Below, piece by piece: positions 1-8,588 of a DNA stretch of 64,000 bases; within the stretch, counting starts at the first letter, position 1, and each line of letters starts with the position of its first letter. The notes under the pieces were generated by a model. It made no database searches, was not told the origin of the DNA, and saw nothing but the letters and a program-made list of their open reading frames with translations. Origin of the DNA: Gracilibacillus massiliensis (GTDB lineage: Bacteria; Bacillota; Bacilli; Bacillales; Amphibacillaceae); NCBI RefSeq assembly GCF_001458115.1, contig NZ_CZRP01000012.1:310001-374000 (forward strand). Reading direction: 5' to 3'. The position numbers were made by a program, and so were the translations under genes.

Positions 1-1
1 A

Positions 2-259
2 TATAGTGCAAAAAAACCACTAATTCGAGCCTTTAATCAAACAGCAAAACAAATGGATTTAAAAAAAGAAGAAATTGTCGTGATTGGTGATCAACTGATG
101 ACAGATGTGCTCGGTGGCAATTTTGCTGGGTTTCATACGATATTAGTGGTTCCAATTGTCAAAACAGATGGCAAAATAACACGATTTAACCGAATGATTG
201 AACGGAGAATATTAAATTGGATGCGTAAAAAAGGCATGATCACTTGGGAGGAAAAATAA
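2..259 (+). CDS. yqeG: YqeG-family HAD phosphatase, C-terminal part (cut by window edge)
   Basis: This is the C-terminal 85 codons of a YqeG-type haloacid dehalogenase-like phosphatase; the start lies outside the window. The frame is open from base 2. The segment VVIGDQLMTDVLGGNFAGF carries the GDQLxTDVxGGN motif of HAD motif IV, and the following VPIVKTDGxxTRxNR stretch is typical of the family. The stop TAA (257-259) overlaps the ATG of yqeH as TAATG, so the two are translationally coupled. It is the first gene visible of the Bacillus-type yqe cluster. Family assignment is firm; the physiological substrate is not known from sequence. Confidence 0.9.
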   Translation, partial: YSAKKPLIRAFNQTAKQMDLKKEEIVVIGDQLMTDVLGGNFAGFHTILVVPIVKTDGKITRFNRMIERRILNWMRKKGMITWEEK

Positions 260-1362
260 TGGAAGAAGTATTATATTGTGAAGGTTGCGGTGCAGAGATA
301 CAATCAGAAGATAAAATGAAATCAGGGTATGTGCCAAAGAGCGCACTTAATAATGAGCATATTATATGTCAAAGGTGTTTCCGTCTAAAGCATTATAATG
401 AAGTACAAGATGTGGAATATACGGATGATGACTATCTAAGAATGATCAACCAAATAAGTAATACCGATAGCTTAGTAGTTAAAGTCGTCGATATATTTGA
501 TTTTAACGGAAGCTTCATTACTGGTTTACAACGATTGACAGGTAACAACCCGATCATCTTAATAGGAAATAAAGTCGACCTTTTACCAAAATCGACAAAT
601 CGAAACAAATTAATTCATTGGATGAAAAAAACAGCAAGTGATTATGGTTTAACGGTACAAGATGTATTTTTGGTTTCTGCAGAGAAAGGTCAAGGTTTCG
701 ATCAAGTCGAGAAAGAAATAGAGACACGAAGAAACGACAAAGATGTCTATATTGTCGGTTGTACAAACGTTGGTAAATCAACGTTTATCAATCAATTGAT
801 CCGTCGTTCAAGTGGAGTTAAAGATGCGATAACGACATCCTATTTTCCTGGTACGACATTAGGCTTTATCCAAATTCCTTTGGATAGAAAATCTTACATG
901 TACGATACACCTGGCGTTGTGAATCGTAGACAACTTGTTCATTATGTAACAGATAAAGATTTAAAAGTTATTACACCAAAGAAAGAAATTAAACCAAAAG
1001 TATACCAGTTACAAGACGAGCAGACCTTATTTTTTGGAGGTTTTGCCAGATTTGATTTTGAAAAAGGCATGAAACAATCGTTTGTTTGTTATTTTTCCAA
1101 TCAGCTGATGATTCATCGCACGAAGCTGGAACAAGCGGATGAATTTTATCAAAAACATGTTGGGGATCTACTACAACCACCTAGTCCAGAAACGTTGGAA
1201 CAATTGCCTGAGTTAACAAAACAAACCATTAAAATACCGCGAGAAAAAACGGATATCGTGATACCGGGACTTGGATGGATTACTGTTCCTGATGGTGGTG
1301 TGACCATTACGATTCATGTACCAAAAGGTGTCAACATATCATTACGACCTGCATTAATTTAG
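259..1362 (+). CDS. yqeH: YqeH, circularly permuted ribosome-biogenesis GTPase
   Basis: A 367-aa GTPase needed in Bacillus for 30S subunit assembly. An N-terminal zinc finger uses C7/C10 and C37/C40. The GTPase motifs appear in permuted order: NKVD (G4, about residue 104), SAEK (G5, about 140), GCTNVGKS (G1, about 167), then DTPG (G3, about 216); this order is the hallmark of the YqeH/YlqF group. A C-terminal domain of about 140 residues follows. The ATG at 259 is chosen because GGGAGG at 247-251 sits just upstream; an in-frame TTG at 244 overlaps that binding site and is less likely. It lies between yqeG and aroE in the conserved cluster. Confidence 0.96.
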   Translation: MEEVLYCEGCGAEIQSEDKMKSGYVPKSALNNEHIICQRCFRLKHYNEVQDVEYTDDDYLRMINQISNTDSLVVKVVDIFDFNGSFITGLQRLTGNNPIILIGNKVDLLPKSTNRNKLIHWMKKTASDYGLTVQDVFLVSAEKGQGFDQVEKEIETRRNDKDVYIVGCTNVGKSTFINQLIRRSSGVKDAITTSYFPGTTLGFIQIPLDRKSYMYDTPGVVNRRQLVHYVTDKDLKVITPKKEIKPKVYQLQDEQTLFFGGFARFDFEKGMKQSFVCYFSNQLMIHRTKLEQADEFYQKHVGDLLQPPSPETLEQLPELTKQTIKIPREKTDIVIPGLGWITVPDGGVTITIHVPKGVNISLRPALI

Positions 1363-1378
1363 GGGAAGGGGAAAGAAA

Positions 1379-2218
1379 ATGGCGTATAAACTTGGATTGA
1401 TTGGCCATCCAATTGGACATTCACTTTCACCGTGGATTCATGATCAATTTTTGGATTTGGCTGGATTAGAAGGGGAATATAAATTATATGAGGGAGATCA
1501 CCAAGCGCTTCCAAACGTGTTAAAACAATTAAAAGAAAAAGCGGTTGATGGTTTTAATGTAACCGTTCCGTATAAACAGGTGATCGTTGATTATTTAGAT
1601 GATATTGATGAGGATGCGAAGATTCTTGGTGCTGTCAATACGGTTGTTAATGTTGATGGCAGATGGAAAGGGTACAGTACAGATGGAGAAGGCTATGTTC
1701 GCTCAATCGTGGAGCCATTTCCAAACCTTTTAAATAACAATACATCTGTGTTATTATTAGGAGCTGGTGGAGCTGCACGTGGAATTTATCGTGCTCTCGT
1801 TCAGCAACAAGTAAAAACCGTGGATATTGCCAATCGTTCTAAAGATAAAGCAGAGGCTTTTTTGGCTTTGAGAACAGGTGATGTAAAAACCTCTGTATTA
1901 AGCTATCATGAGGCAGAGGCACAGCTTGCCGAGTATGACCTGATTGTCCAAACGACATCTGTTGGTATGAAGCCACATGTAGAGGATCAGATTATACAGT
2001 TGGATAATTTAAGTAAAGACACTGTTGTGAGTGATATTGTCTATCAGCCGATCACAACTTCATTACTAAAAGATGCAAAACAGCGTGGTGCCAAGATCCA
2101 TCATGGACACGCGATGTTACTATATCAAGGTCAATTAGCTTTTGAAAAATGGACGAACAAAAATTTAGATGTCGCACATTTAGTAGACCGCTTAGAAAAT
2201 AAATTAAGAGGTGAATAA
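1379..2218 (+). CDS. aroE: Shikimate dehydrogenase
   Basis: A 279-aa NADP-dependent shikimate 5-dehydrogenase, which reduces 3-dehydroshikimate to shikimate in chorismate biosynthesis. The substrate-binding motif SLSPWIH is at residues 15-21, NVTVPYK with the catalytic lysine is near K66, and T101-D102 form the TDGEG motif. The nucleotide-binding glycine-rich loop GAGGAARG is at about 128-135. Length is normal. A GGGGAAGGGGAAAG stretch provides the ribosome binding site. The gene sits inside the yqe cluster, as in Bacillus, and its stop overlaps the binding site of the next gene. Confidence 0.97.
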   Translation: MAYKLGLIGHPIGHSLSPWIHDQFLDLAGLEGEYKLYEGDHQALPNVLKQLKEKAVDGFNVTVPYKQVIVDYLDDIDEDAKILGAVNTVVNVDGRWKGYSTDGEGYVRSIVEPFPNLLNNNTSVLLLGAGGAARGIYRALVQQQVKTVDIANRSKDKAEAFLALRTGDVKTSVLSYHEAEAQLAEYDLIVQTTSVGMKPHVEDQIIQLDNLSKDTVVSDIVYQPITTSLLKDAKQRGAKIHHGHAMLLYQGQLAFEKWTNKNLDVAHLVDRLENKLRGE

Positions 2219-2219
2219 T

Positions 2220-2513
2220 TTGAAATTAACAGGAAAACAAAAGCGCTTCTTACGCGCAAAAGCACATCATTTAAATCCGATCTTCCAAGTCGGCAAAGAT
2301 GGTGTCAATGACAACATGATCAAACAAATCAATGAAGCATTAGAAAAACGCGAGCTGATCAAGGTCTCCATTTTACAAAATTGTATGGAAGAAAAAGACG
2401 ATGTAGCAGAAGCATTAGCAGAAGGAACGGCTGCTTACGTCGTGCAAATTATTGGAAACACGATCGTCTTGTATAAAGAATCTGAAGAAAATAAGCAAAT
2501 CACATTGCCATAG
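2220..2513 (+). CDS. yqeI: YhbY/CRM-domain RNA-binding protein (YqeI)
   Basis: A small CRM-fold protein (97 aa from the TTG start) that associates with pre-50S ribosomal particles in related bacteria. The sequence LTGKQKRFLRAKAHHL followed by IFQVGKDGVND is diagnostic of YhbY. TTG at 2220 is preferred over an in-frame GTG at 2211 because AGAGGTG (2208-2214) then becomes a binding site at normal spacing, and known YqeI proteins begin near LTGKQ. The gene nearly abuts aroE and runs into nadD after 13 bases, so it is part of one operon. Confidence 0.93.
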   Translation: MKLTGKQKRFLRAKAHHLNPIFQVGKDGVNDNMIKQINEALEKRELIKVSILQNCMEEKDDVAEALAEGTAAYVVQIIGNTIVLYKESEENKQITLP

Positions 2514-2526
2514 AGAAGGTGTGACG

Positions 2527-3090
2527 ATGAAACGAATCGGATTATTCGGCGGCACCTTTGATCCACCACATTATGGTCATTTATTGATGGCAGAGCAAGC
2601 TTATCAGCAATTGGCGCTAGATGAAATTTGGTTTATTCCATCCTACCAACCGCCACACAAAGATGATGCTAAAACAACGGCAAAAGATCGGGTTGAAATG
2701 ACGAAAGCAGCGATTGATGATAACCCAGCCTTTAAGGTGGATGCGATTGAAGTGGAGCGTGAAGATAAGTCCTATACGTTAAACACGATTAAACGGTTAA
2801 AAGAATCGTATCCAGATCATCAGTTCTATTTTATTATTGGTGGTGATATGGTCGAATATTTACCAAAATGGCATCGAATCGAAGAATTAATGGCAATGCT
2901 AACTTTTGTTGGAGTAAATCGACCTGGATACAAAATGGATACTCCTTTTCCAGTAAAAGAAGTGGAAATGCCTTTAATCGATATTTCTTCGACGATGATC
3001 CGTGAAAAACTGGGTCAGAGGCAGTCGATCCGCTATTTGACGCCACCAAACGTGATCGATATTATTAATAAATACAAGTTATATTCATAA
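2527..3090 (+). CDS. nadD: Nicotinate-nucleotide adenylyltransferase
   Basis: A 187-aa enzyme that adenylates nicotinate mononucleotide with ATP to make deamido-NAD. The nucleotidyltransferase motif GGTFDPPHYGH is at residues 8-18 and the second signature ISSTMIREKL is near the C-terminus. ATG at 2527 is preferred; the open frame extends upstream without family similarity, and GAGAAGGTG (2513-2521) is a good binding site. It is followed by yqeK, its usual neighbour. Confidence 0.96.
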   Translation: MKRIGLFGGTFDPPHYGHLLMAEQAYQQLALDEIWFIPSYQPPHKDDAKTTAKDRVEMTKAAIDDNPAFKVDAIEVEREDKSYTLNTIKRLKESYPDHQFYFIIGGDMVEYLPKWHRIEELMAMLTFVGVNRPGYKMDTPFPVKEVEMPLIDISSTMIREKLGQRQSIRYLTPPNVIDIINKYKLYS

Positions 3091-3131
3091 TATGTAATAG
3101 TGTTTCCTTTTTGTTAGGGAGAGTGAGAAAA

Positions 3132-3704
3132 GTGGAACCAAATAAAGCGCTGAAAATCGTAGAAAAACAACTAACTAAAAAAAGATACGAGCATACGGTC
3201 CGTGTCATGGAGACAGCTTTGGATTTAGCAAAACATTACAAAGTAGACGAACAAAAGGTAGAGTTAGCAGCCATTCTTCATGATTATGCCAAGTATCGTG
3301 ACCCTTCTGAGATGAAGCGATGGATTATTGAAGAAAAATTGCCACATGATTTACTGGAGCATCATCCAGAATTATGGCACGCGCCAGTTGGAGCAAAAAT
3401 GATCGAGCGTGAATTGGGAGTAAATGATCCGGCGATTTTAAGTGCGATTCATTGGCACACTACAGGTAAACGGCATATGTCTCTAATGGACAAAGTGATT
3501 TTTATTGCAGATTATATCGAACCAGGTCGTGATTTTCCTGGTGTCGAAGAAGTTAGAGGGATCGTGTATAATGATCTCGATCAAGCGTGCTGGTTAGCTG
3601 CACGCAACACCATCAGTTTTTTAATGAGGAAAAATCAACCGATTTATCCAGATACATTTCAATTATATAATGAAAAATTAGGGAGGAACATGAATGGAAA
3701 GTAA
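3132..3704 (+). CDS. yqeK: YqeK, HD-domain Ap4A hydrolase family
   Basis: A 190-aa HD-superfamily phosphohydrolase; family members split symmetrical diadenosine tetraphosphate. The metal-binding residues are in RYEHTVRVM and AAILHDYAKY, with later HAPVGAKM and SAIHWHTTG histidines. GTG at 3132 is chosen over an upstream TTG (3111) because AGGGAGAGTG (3116-3124) sits just before it and because family proteins start close to this point. It overlaps the rsfS start by 11 bases. Confidence 0.92.
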   Translation: MEPNKALKIVEKQLTKKRYEHTVRVMETALDLAKHYKVDEQKVELAAILHDYAKYRDPSEMKRWIIEEKLPHDLLEHHPELWHAPVGAKMIERELGVNDPAILSAIHWHTTGKRHMSLMDKVIFIADYIEPGRDFPGVEEVRGIVYNDLDQACWLAARNTISFLMRKNQPIYPDTFQLYNEKLGRNMNGK

Positions 3705-4038
3705 ACAATTAGTAGATCTAGTAGCAAAAGCGTGTGATGACAAAAGAGCAGAGGACATTGTTATCTTGGATATGAACGAAGTATCTTTAATTGCAGAATA
3801 CTTTTTAATCTGCGAAGGTACTAACGAGCGCCAAGTTCAAGCAATCGCACGTGAAGTGAAAGTTCTAGCAGATAAGCAAGATATTAACGTCAAACGTATG
3901 GAAGGTTTTGATCAAGCAAGATGGATCCTAGTAGACCTTGGTGATGTTGTCTGCCATATCTTCCATCGTGATGAACGTAATTATTATAACTTAGAAAAAT
4001 TGTGGGGAGATGCACCACAGTTAGAAGTGAAATTATAA
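3694..4038 (+). CDS. rsfS: Ribosome silencing factor RsfS
   Basis: A 114-aa protein of the RsfS/Iojap family (YqeL in Bacillus). It binds uL14 on the 50S subunit and blocks subunit joining under nutrient limitation. The core DIVILDMNEVSLIAEYFLIC and the C-terminal LGDVVCHIFHRDERNYYNLE are characteristic. The ATG at 3694 follows GGGAGG at 3681-3686. It sits between yqeK and the methyltransferase, the standard order. Confidence 0.95.
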   Translation: MESKQLVDLVAKACDDKRAEDIVILDMNEVSLIAEYFLICEGTNERQVQAIAREVKVLADKQDINVKRMEGFDQARWILVDLGDVVCHIFHRDERNYYNLEKLWGDAPQLEVKL

Positions 4039-4040
4039 AA

Positions 4041-4763
4041 ATGGCTTACTCCAAACTAGCTTACATCTATGATCTCTTAATGGACGATGCCCCATATCAA
4101 GAATGGCAAGCCTTTGTTGAGCATTTTGTGAAAGATGGAAAAATGCTCGATCTTGGCTGTGGCACAGGTCGGTTGTCCGATCGATTTTCTCGCGCTGATT
4201 TTACTGTTACAGGAGTTGACTTTTCAGAAGATATGCTGGCATTCGCCCAATCACAAACAACAGGCGTTCAATATATCCAGCAAGATATTCGTGAACTGGA
4301 AGGAATGACTGATTTCGACGTAGTTGTCAGCCTATGTGATGTGATCAACTATATTACAAATGAGAATGATTTAGAAAAAGTATTTCAGAATGTTAGGGTT
4401 AGCTTAAAAGAAGGTGGAAAGTTTATCTTCGATGTCCATAGCTTGAAGCACTTTGAAGAGGATATGATCGGAGAAACGTTCGCTGAAATCTACGACGATA
4501 TTTCTTATGTCTGGTTTTGTGAAGCGGGAGAAGCGCCCGGAAGTGTTGAACATGATCTAACTTTTTTTCTCCAGGATGAAGAGTCTGGAAAGTATGAGAG
4601 ATTCGATGAGCAACATAGTCAACGAACCTTTGCAGTTGCCATCTATCAACGACTACTAGAAAAAGCCGGATTCCGAGATATCCAAGTTTATGGAGATTTT
4701 TCAACCGAATTAATAGATGACGTAGAGAAAAGTGAACGCATTTTTTTCGTGTGTAGCAAATAA
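4041..4763 (+). CDS. yqeM: SAM-dependent methyltransferase YqeM
   Basis: A 240-aa class I methyltransferase of unknown substrate. The SAM-binding motif I is MLDLGCGTGRLSDRF (about residues 34-48), with VTGVDFSEDML (motif post-I) after it. The ATG at 4041 lies three bases after the rsfS stop; an in-frame ATG at 4002 inside rsfS has no homology upstream. It is the last gene of the cluster here. In Bacillus it would be followed by comER/comEA, which are absent; a terminator and a tandem repeat array follow instead. Confidence 0.9.
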   Translation: MAYSKLAYIYDLLMDDAPYQEWQAFVEHFVKDGKMLDLGCGTGRLSDRFSRADFTVTGVDFSEDMLAFAQSQTTGVQYIQQDIRELEGMTDFDVVVSLCDVINYITNENDLEKVFQNVRVSLKEGGKFIFDVHSLKHFEEDMIGETFAEIYDDISYVWFCEAGEAPGSVEHDLTFFLQDEESGKYERFDEQHSQRTFAVAIYQRLLEKAGFRDIQVYGDFSTELIDDVEKSERIFFVCSK

Positions 4764-4766
4764 TGA

Positions 4767-4797
4767 GGCTAGAGATAAAACTCTGGTCTTTTTTTTG
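4767..4797 (+). terminator. Rho-independent terminator of the yqe cluster
   Basis: GGCTAGAG and CTCTGGTC form an 8-bp stem (two G-U pairs) around an ATAAAA loop and run into a tract of eight T. It lies three bases after the yqeM stop codon. Confidence 0.8.
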
Positions 4798-4838
4798 TGT
4801 TTATGTGAGCTCTTTTTCGCAGGAAATTGAGCAAATTC

Positions 4839-5352
4839 ATGACGAAAGTGAATCTCATCAGCATTAGAGCGTCCAAATGCAAGCATAATGCAGACGAGAG
4901 AGGATGTCATCGGCACTAGAGCAAGAAAAAGCAAGTGAGATGCAGACGAGAGAGGTTGTCACCGGCACTAGAGCAAGAAAAAGCAAGTGAGATGCAGACG
5001 AGAGAGAATGTCATCGGCACTAGAGCGGGAAAAAGGAAGCGAGATGCAGACGAGAGAGGATGTCATCGGCACTAGAGCGGGAAAAAGGAAGCGAGATGCA
5101 GACGAGAGAGGATGTCATCGGCACTAGAGCGGGAAAAAGGAAGCGAGATGCAGACGAGAGAGGTTGTCATCGGCACTAGAGCGGGAAAAAGCAAGCGAGA
5201 TGCAGACGAGAGAGGTTGTCATCGGCACTAGAGCGGGAAAAAGCAAGCGAGATGCAGACGAGAGAGGATGTCATCGGCACTAGAGCAAGAAAAAGCAAGT
5301 GAGATGCAGACGAGAGAGAGTCTCATCTGGATCTGAGTTCCAAAAAGCAAAA
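4839..5352. repeat. 52-bp tandem repeat array, about 10 units
   Basis: The phrase ATGCAGACGAGAGAG recurs at 4888, 4940, 4992, 5044, 5096, 5148, 5200, 5252 and 5304, exactly 52 bases apart. Most of each unit is near identical (GTCATCGGCACTAGAGC core). A degenerate unit lies at each end: the left one (from 4841) keeps GACGA and CATCAGCATTAGAGC, the right one (5304-5352) keeps GAGTCTCATCTGGATCTGAG. Because 52 is not a multiple of three, no open frame runs through it. There are no unique spacers, so it is not a CRISPR array. Function unknown. Confidence 0.95.
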
Positions 5353-5469
5353 TGTTGCCGAGTATATTCTTTTAACTACTAACCAGCAATTTAGAGATGA
5401 GAAAAAGTTATCTAGTATTTACAAGCTAAATATGTTAAATTAAGTAATAATAAAAAACGGAGGGATTCT

Positions 5470-6381
5470 ATGATTTTAAAAAAGCGGGAAAAGCCTCAAG
5501 AATTAATCCTCTATGAATTATTAGAAACAAGAAAAACTCTCAATACAGAAGAAAGAAAAAAATATAATAAACTTAAAAAAGGTTATGAAGGAGAGTGCAT
5601 GTTTGACAGTTATACCAACAACTTATCCAATGATGCAAGAGTCATTAACGATCTATTGTTATTGCAAAATGAGCGGTTATTTCAAATTGATTCATTAATT
5701 CTCGTTAACCATCAATTATTTTTATTTGAAATTAAGAATTTTATTGGGGAATTTTATTTTGAAGGTGGAGACTTTTATAAGGAACCAGGTTATGAAATAG
5801 AAAATCCTTTAATTCAATTGAAACGAAGTCATTCTTTGCTGAAGCGATTCCTTCAAGATAAAAAAAGCACCATTCAGATCCACCCTTATGTTGCCTTTGT
5901 TAATCCAGAATGCACGATTTATCAAGTTCCTCGCAAGAATTCAATCATTTTACCAACACAAATTATTCCTTTTTTCAAGAGATTTTCAAAAACCAATATT
6001 AAATCAAATGAAAAGAATCTAATGAATCAGTTGTTAACTGCACACCAAAGTGACTACATCATAAATCATCCCCCCGTATATAGTTTAGCAGAATTGAAAA
6101 AAGGTATCGTTTGCGAAAATTGTGGTTCACTTGAAACAGAAATATCCAATCAATATCTGTACTGTAATAATTGTCAGACAAAAGAAGATGCTACAAAAGC
6201 GATCGTTCGAACTATTGAGGCATACGCTACATTATTTCCAACAAGCGCGATTACTACAAAACAAATTGAAAATTGGTGTGGCTATACGGTAACTAGTAAC
6301 CGTATTTATCGTGTACTTCAACGTTATTATCATCCCCGAGGGAAAAACCGCTGGATATACTACACACGACAACAAACTTAA
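5470..6381 (+). CDS. NERD-domain protein with C-terminal zinc ribbon
   Basis: A 303-aa protein with a nuclease-related (NERD) domain at about residues 37-150: GYEGECMFDSY, then FQIDSLILVNHQLFLFEIKN containing the D...E-x-K pattern of the PD-(D/E)xK fold. A CENCG...CNNC zinc ribbon lies at about 217-236, followed by a basic tail. NERD proteins are common in Bacilli, usually of unknown function; a DNA-processing role is an inference. ATG at 5470 follows GGAGGG at 5459-5464. It stands alone between the tandem array and an unrelated dehydrogenase. Confidence 0.8.
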   Translation: MILKKREKPQELILYELLETRKTLNTEERKKYNKLKKGYEGECMFDSYTNNLSNDARVINDLLLLQNERLFQIDSLILVNHQLFLFEIKNFIGEFYFEGGDFYKEPGYEIENPLIQLKRSHSLLKRFLQDKKSTIQIHPYVAFVNPECTIYQVPRKNSIILPTQIIPFFKRFSKTNIKSNEKNLMNQLLTAHQSDYIINHPPVYSLAELKKGIVCENCGSLETEISNQYLYCNNCQTKEDATKAIVRTIEAYATLFPTSAITTKQIENWCGYTVTSNRIYRVLQRYYHPRGKNRWIYYTRQQT

Positions 6382-6472
6382 AAAATTCCGCCGTATAAAA
6401 CTTCATGTTTATTCGAAAAAGCCTGAGGGAATTTAAACAGAAAAGCTGATCAGAGAAAAGGAGTATGTAAAA

Positions 6473-7273
6473 ATGAGTATATTTTCAAGAGATGCATTAG
6501 CAAATGAACATATCGTCATCACAGGTGCAACTGGCGATATTGGATTTGAAACAGCAAAAGTGATTGCGAGTATGGGAGCTAGAATTACCATCAATGGCCG
6601 AAATGAAATAAAACTAGAAAATCTCAAACAGGAGTTACTAGAAATAACAAATGAAGATTCGATTGCCGCAATCGCAGCTGATATAACAAAAGATCAAGAC
6701 CGAGAAAAACTAGTAACTAAAGCAGAACAACGCTTAGGAGCAATAACAGGATTAGTGAATGCAGCTGGAATATCTGGTGGTGGAACTGTGGACGAATTAC
6801 ACGAAGAAGAAATAGAGGATATTATGCAAGTAAATTACTTCTCAACCTTCAGTTTAACCAAGATGATATACCAAAGCATGATAAAGCAAAAGAAAGGCCA
6901 GATCGTCAACGTTGCGTCGTTATCTGGATTACGTGCTACCCGTGGAAACAGTGCATATGCATCAAGTAAATTTGCACTTGTTGGCTGGACCCAATCGTTG
7001 GCAGTCGAAGCAATTGAACACAATATAAGAGTAAATGCAGTATGTCCAGGCTTTGTAGATTCCGAAATGGCAACTCAAGCAATTGAAAGAAAGGCAGAGC
7101 AGAATGACATCAGCTATGAAGATCAATTGGAAAAAGTGAAACAAGGACTTCCTTCAGGCCGCTTAACAACGACGACGGAAGTAGGTAATACAATTGCATT
7201 TCTATTAACAGATGCGACACCAAACATTGTAGGTGAATCTGTTAAAATATCTGGTGGTAGTGTTATGCGCTAA
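6473..7273 (+). CDS. Short-chain dehydrogenase/reductase (SDR family)
   Basis: A 266-aa classical SDR oxidoreductase. The nucleotide-binding TGATGDIG is near the N-terminus (residues 18-25), NAAG at about 96, the catalytic serine in NVASLSG, and the YxxxK pair in YASSK. NINGR after the second strand suggests NADP(H) preference. The substrate cannot be told from sequence. AAAAGGAG lies about nine bases before the ATG. It appears to be a single-gene unit closed by a hairpin. Confidence 0.9.
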   Translation: MSIFSRDALANEHIVITGATGDIGFETAKVIASMGARITINGRNEIKLENLKQELLEITNEDSIAAIAADITKDQDREKLVTKAEQRLGAITGLVNAAGISGGGTVDELHEEEIEDIMQVNYFSTFSLTKMIYQSMIKQKKGQIVNVASLSGLRATRGNSAYASSKFALVGWTQSLAVEAIEHNIRVNAVCPGFVDSEMATQAIERKAEQNDISYEDQLEKVKQGLPSGRLTTTTEVGNTIAFLLTDATPNIVGESVKISGGSVMR

Positions 7274-7278
7274 ATAAA

Positions 7279-7309
7279 AAAAGCCCTTGCAACGAGGACT
7301 TTTATTTTG
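7279..7309 (+). terminator. Bidirectional terminator after the SDR gene
   Basis: AAAAGCCCT and AGGACTTTT pair with one mismatch around a TGCAACG loop, with an A-run before and a T-rich run after. It can serve the SDR gene (+) and the small membrane gene that converges from the right. Confidence 0.6.
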
Positions 7310-7338
7310 AAACTGAATCTTCATTATTAAAGATAGTA

Positions 7339-7596
7339 TTACGTATCTTTACCGTCATCCTTATAATACAAATAAAATGCAACAATAATTACCAATGCAA
7401 TCGATATAATAACAGAGGTCTGTAACAATTTTTGTATGTATTCAAAAATGCTTAAGCTTCTTTGTGTATACCAACCATCGTTAGATTTTATTTGATCTGA
7501 ATCAGATATAGTTAATATACTGAAATAAATTCCAATTATAAGCCCGTATATTAAGGATTTAACAAGGGCTTTTTCATATTTTACAAAAAAGCGGAT
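7339..7596 (-). CDS. Small two-helix membrane protein with near-cognate AUC start
   Basis: An uninterrupted 85-codon frame on the minus strand, not recognised as any known family. It has two hydrophobic segments (IYGLIIGIYFSILTI and SVIISIALVIIVAFYLYY), a polar loop between them, and a charged tail KDDGKDT. AAGGAG stands eight bases before an ATC codon at 7596; no ATG, GTG or TTG is in frame near it, and an in-frame TAA lies just upstream. ATT two codons earlier is the other possibility, but it is too close to the binding site. Either AUC initiates, or the normal start has been lost by mutation. Coding character is good; expression is unproven. Confidence 0.5.
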   Translation of the reverse strand: MRFFVKYEKALVKSLIYGLIIGIYFSILTISDSDQIKSNDGWYTQRSLSIFEYIQKLLQTSVIISIALVIIVAFYLYYKDDGKDT

Positions 7597-7670
7597 ATTA
7601 ATCTCTCCTTCTTATGTCATCTTATCATGGTTTTATTGTTAGTTTTAGCCACACTGCTTTAAAAAATTTT

Positions 7671-7801
7671 ACTGTAACACATATAATTCATGGAATCATT
7701 CCACAGAAACGATCGAACAATATCTAGAAAATGAACGAAGATGGCGAAAAATGAGAGGAGCGGGACAAATTCATGCCCCACCATTAATAGCAATATTATA
7801 A
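7671..7801 (+). pseudogene. Relic coding fragment, unknown
   Basis: One frame reads NSWNHSTETIEQYLENERR and on through WRKMRGAGQIHAPPLIAIL to a stop near 7801. It has protein-like composition, but no start codon or binding site is visible. It looks like the C-terminal end of a lost gene. The rest of 7610-7825 shows nothing else. Low confidence. Confidence 0.25.
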
Positions 7802-7825
7802 ACAGTAATAAATCTCTTTCTGTAC

Positions 7826-8194
7826 TTAGTAATCTGAGCTTTCATTTACACTTTGATAGTGAGATTTGATTTTATAAATTTCTTCATCATGCCTAAATAC
7901 TATTTCCTTTAAATAATTAAAATCATCTTTCGTTGCTTTGTTGTTTAATTTTTCAATGATTTCTGCATGAAATTCACTTATTTTCGCTGTTTGTTCTTGG
8001 ACTGCATCTGTTTTTTCTTCCATACGCTCGAAACGTTGATCCATTACGTCTAGTCGTTGATAGATAGCATCGAAACGTTGGTCCATGGAATCTAGACGTT
8101 TATCCATTCCATCTAACCTTTGATTTGTTTGTTTCTGTTCGCCTTTCATCACTTGGATCTCATCTAATATCTGTAATAGAATTTTTTCCGACAT
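7826..8194 (-). CDS. Coiled-coil protein with heptad-like repeats
   Basis: A 122-aa soluble protein. Residues 20-75 form near-perfect seven-residue repeats built on QRLDGMDKRLDSMDQRF, with leucine, methionine or phenylalanine at core positions, predicting a long oligomerising coiled coil. The C-terminal part (KATKDDFNYLKEIVFRHDEE) continues as helix. Similar small proteins occur in Bacillus genomes and phages without known function. AAAGGAG lies at good spacing before the ATG. Isolated, opposite to its neighbours. Confidence 0.75.
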   Translation of the reverse strand: MSEKILLQILDEIQVMKGEQKQTNQRLDGMDKRLDSMDQRFDAIYQRLDVMDQRFERMEEKTDAVQEQTAKISEFHAEIIEKLNNKATKDDFNYLKEIVFRHDEEIYKIKSHYQSVNESSDY

Positions 8195-8588
8195 ATTACA
8201 GCATCTCCTTTAAATGATATTTTTTAATTATAGCATATTAAATAGATGTTTGGAAACAGGGGAGGAAACATGAATACATGTTAAATGTTACTATTGTGTA
8301 GGAATCTAAGGAGTATTTAGAGAAGATATAACGACAAATGTAAATTTTTCATTTCATTCACAGCACCTCCTGTATTTTAGATGGTGTTATAAAGTTGCGA
8401 ATGTATGTTCTTGTTTTGAATATAATATAATTTTCAAATATAAGCAAGTATTTTAAAGAAAATATTTTCATTTAAAAGAGTTATTACAACAAATGACACC
8501 TGACCCTCAGTATTCATAGAAACCAACATATTGCTATAATCCTAGTAATTATCTTCAAGCGTTTCAAAATAAGGAAGGAGTGACCAAA
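8195..8588. other. Intergenic stretch, one possible relic
   Basis: About 390 A/T-rich bases. On the minus strand near 8355-8375 is a binding-site-like GGAGGTGCTGTGA followed by ATG and a frame of only a few codons. It resembles the GGAGATGCTGTAAT just before the coiled-coil gene at 8194, so it may be the remnant of a duplicated 5' end. I see no other feature except the ribosome binding site of the next gene (8571-8580). Confidence 0.4.

Noticed and set aside
4423-4704. Open frame on the minus strand opposite yqeM
   Set aside because: Shadow of a well-supported methyltransferase gene; no binding site and His/Leu/Arg-rich composition typical of antisense frames.
4839-5352. CRISPR array
   Set aside because: Units are directly adjacent 52-bp repeats with no unique spacers and no cas genes nearby; it is a tandem repeat.
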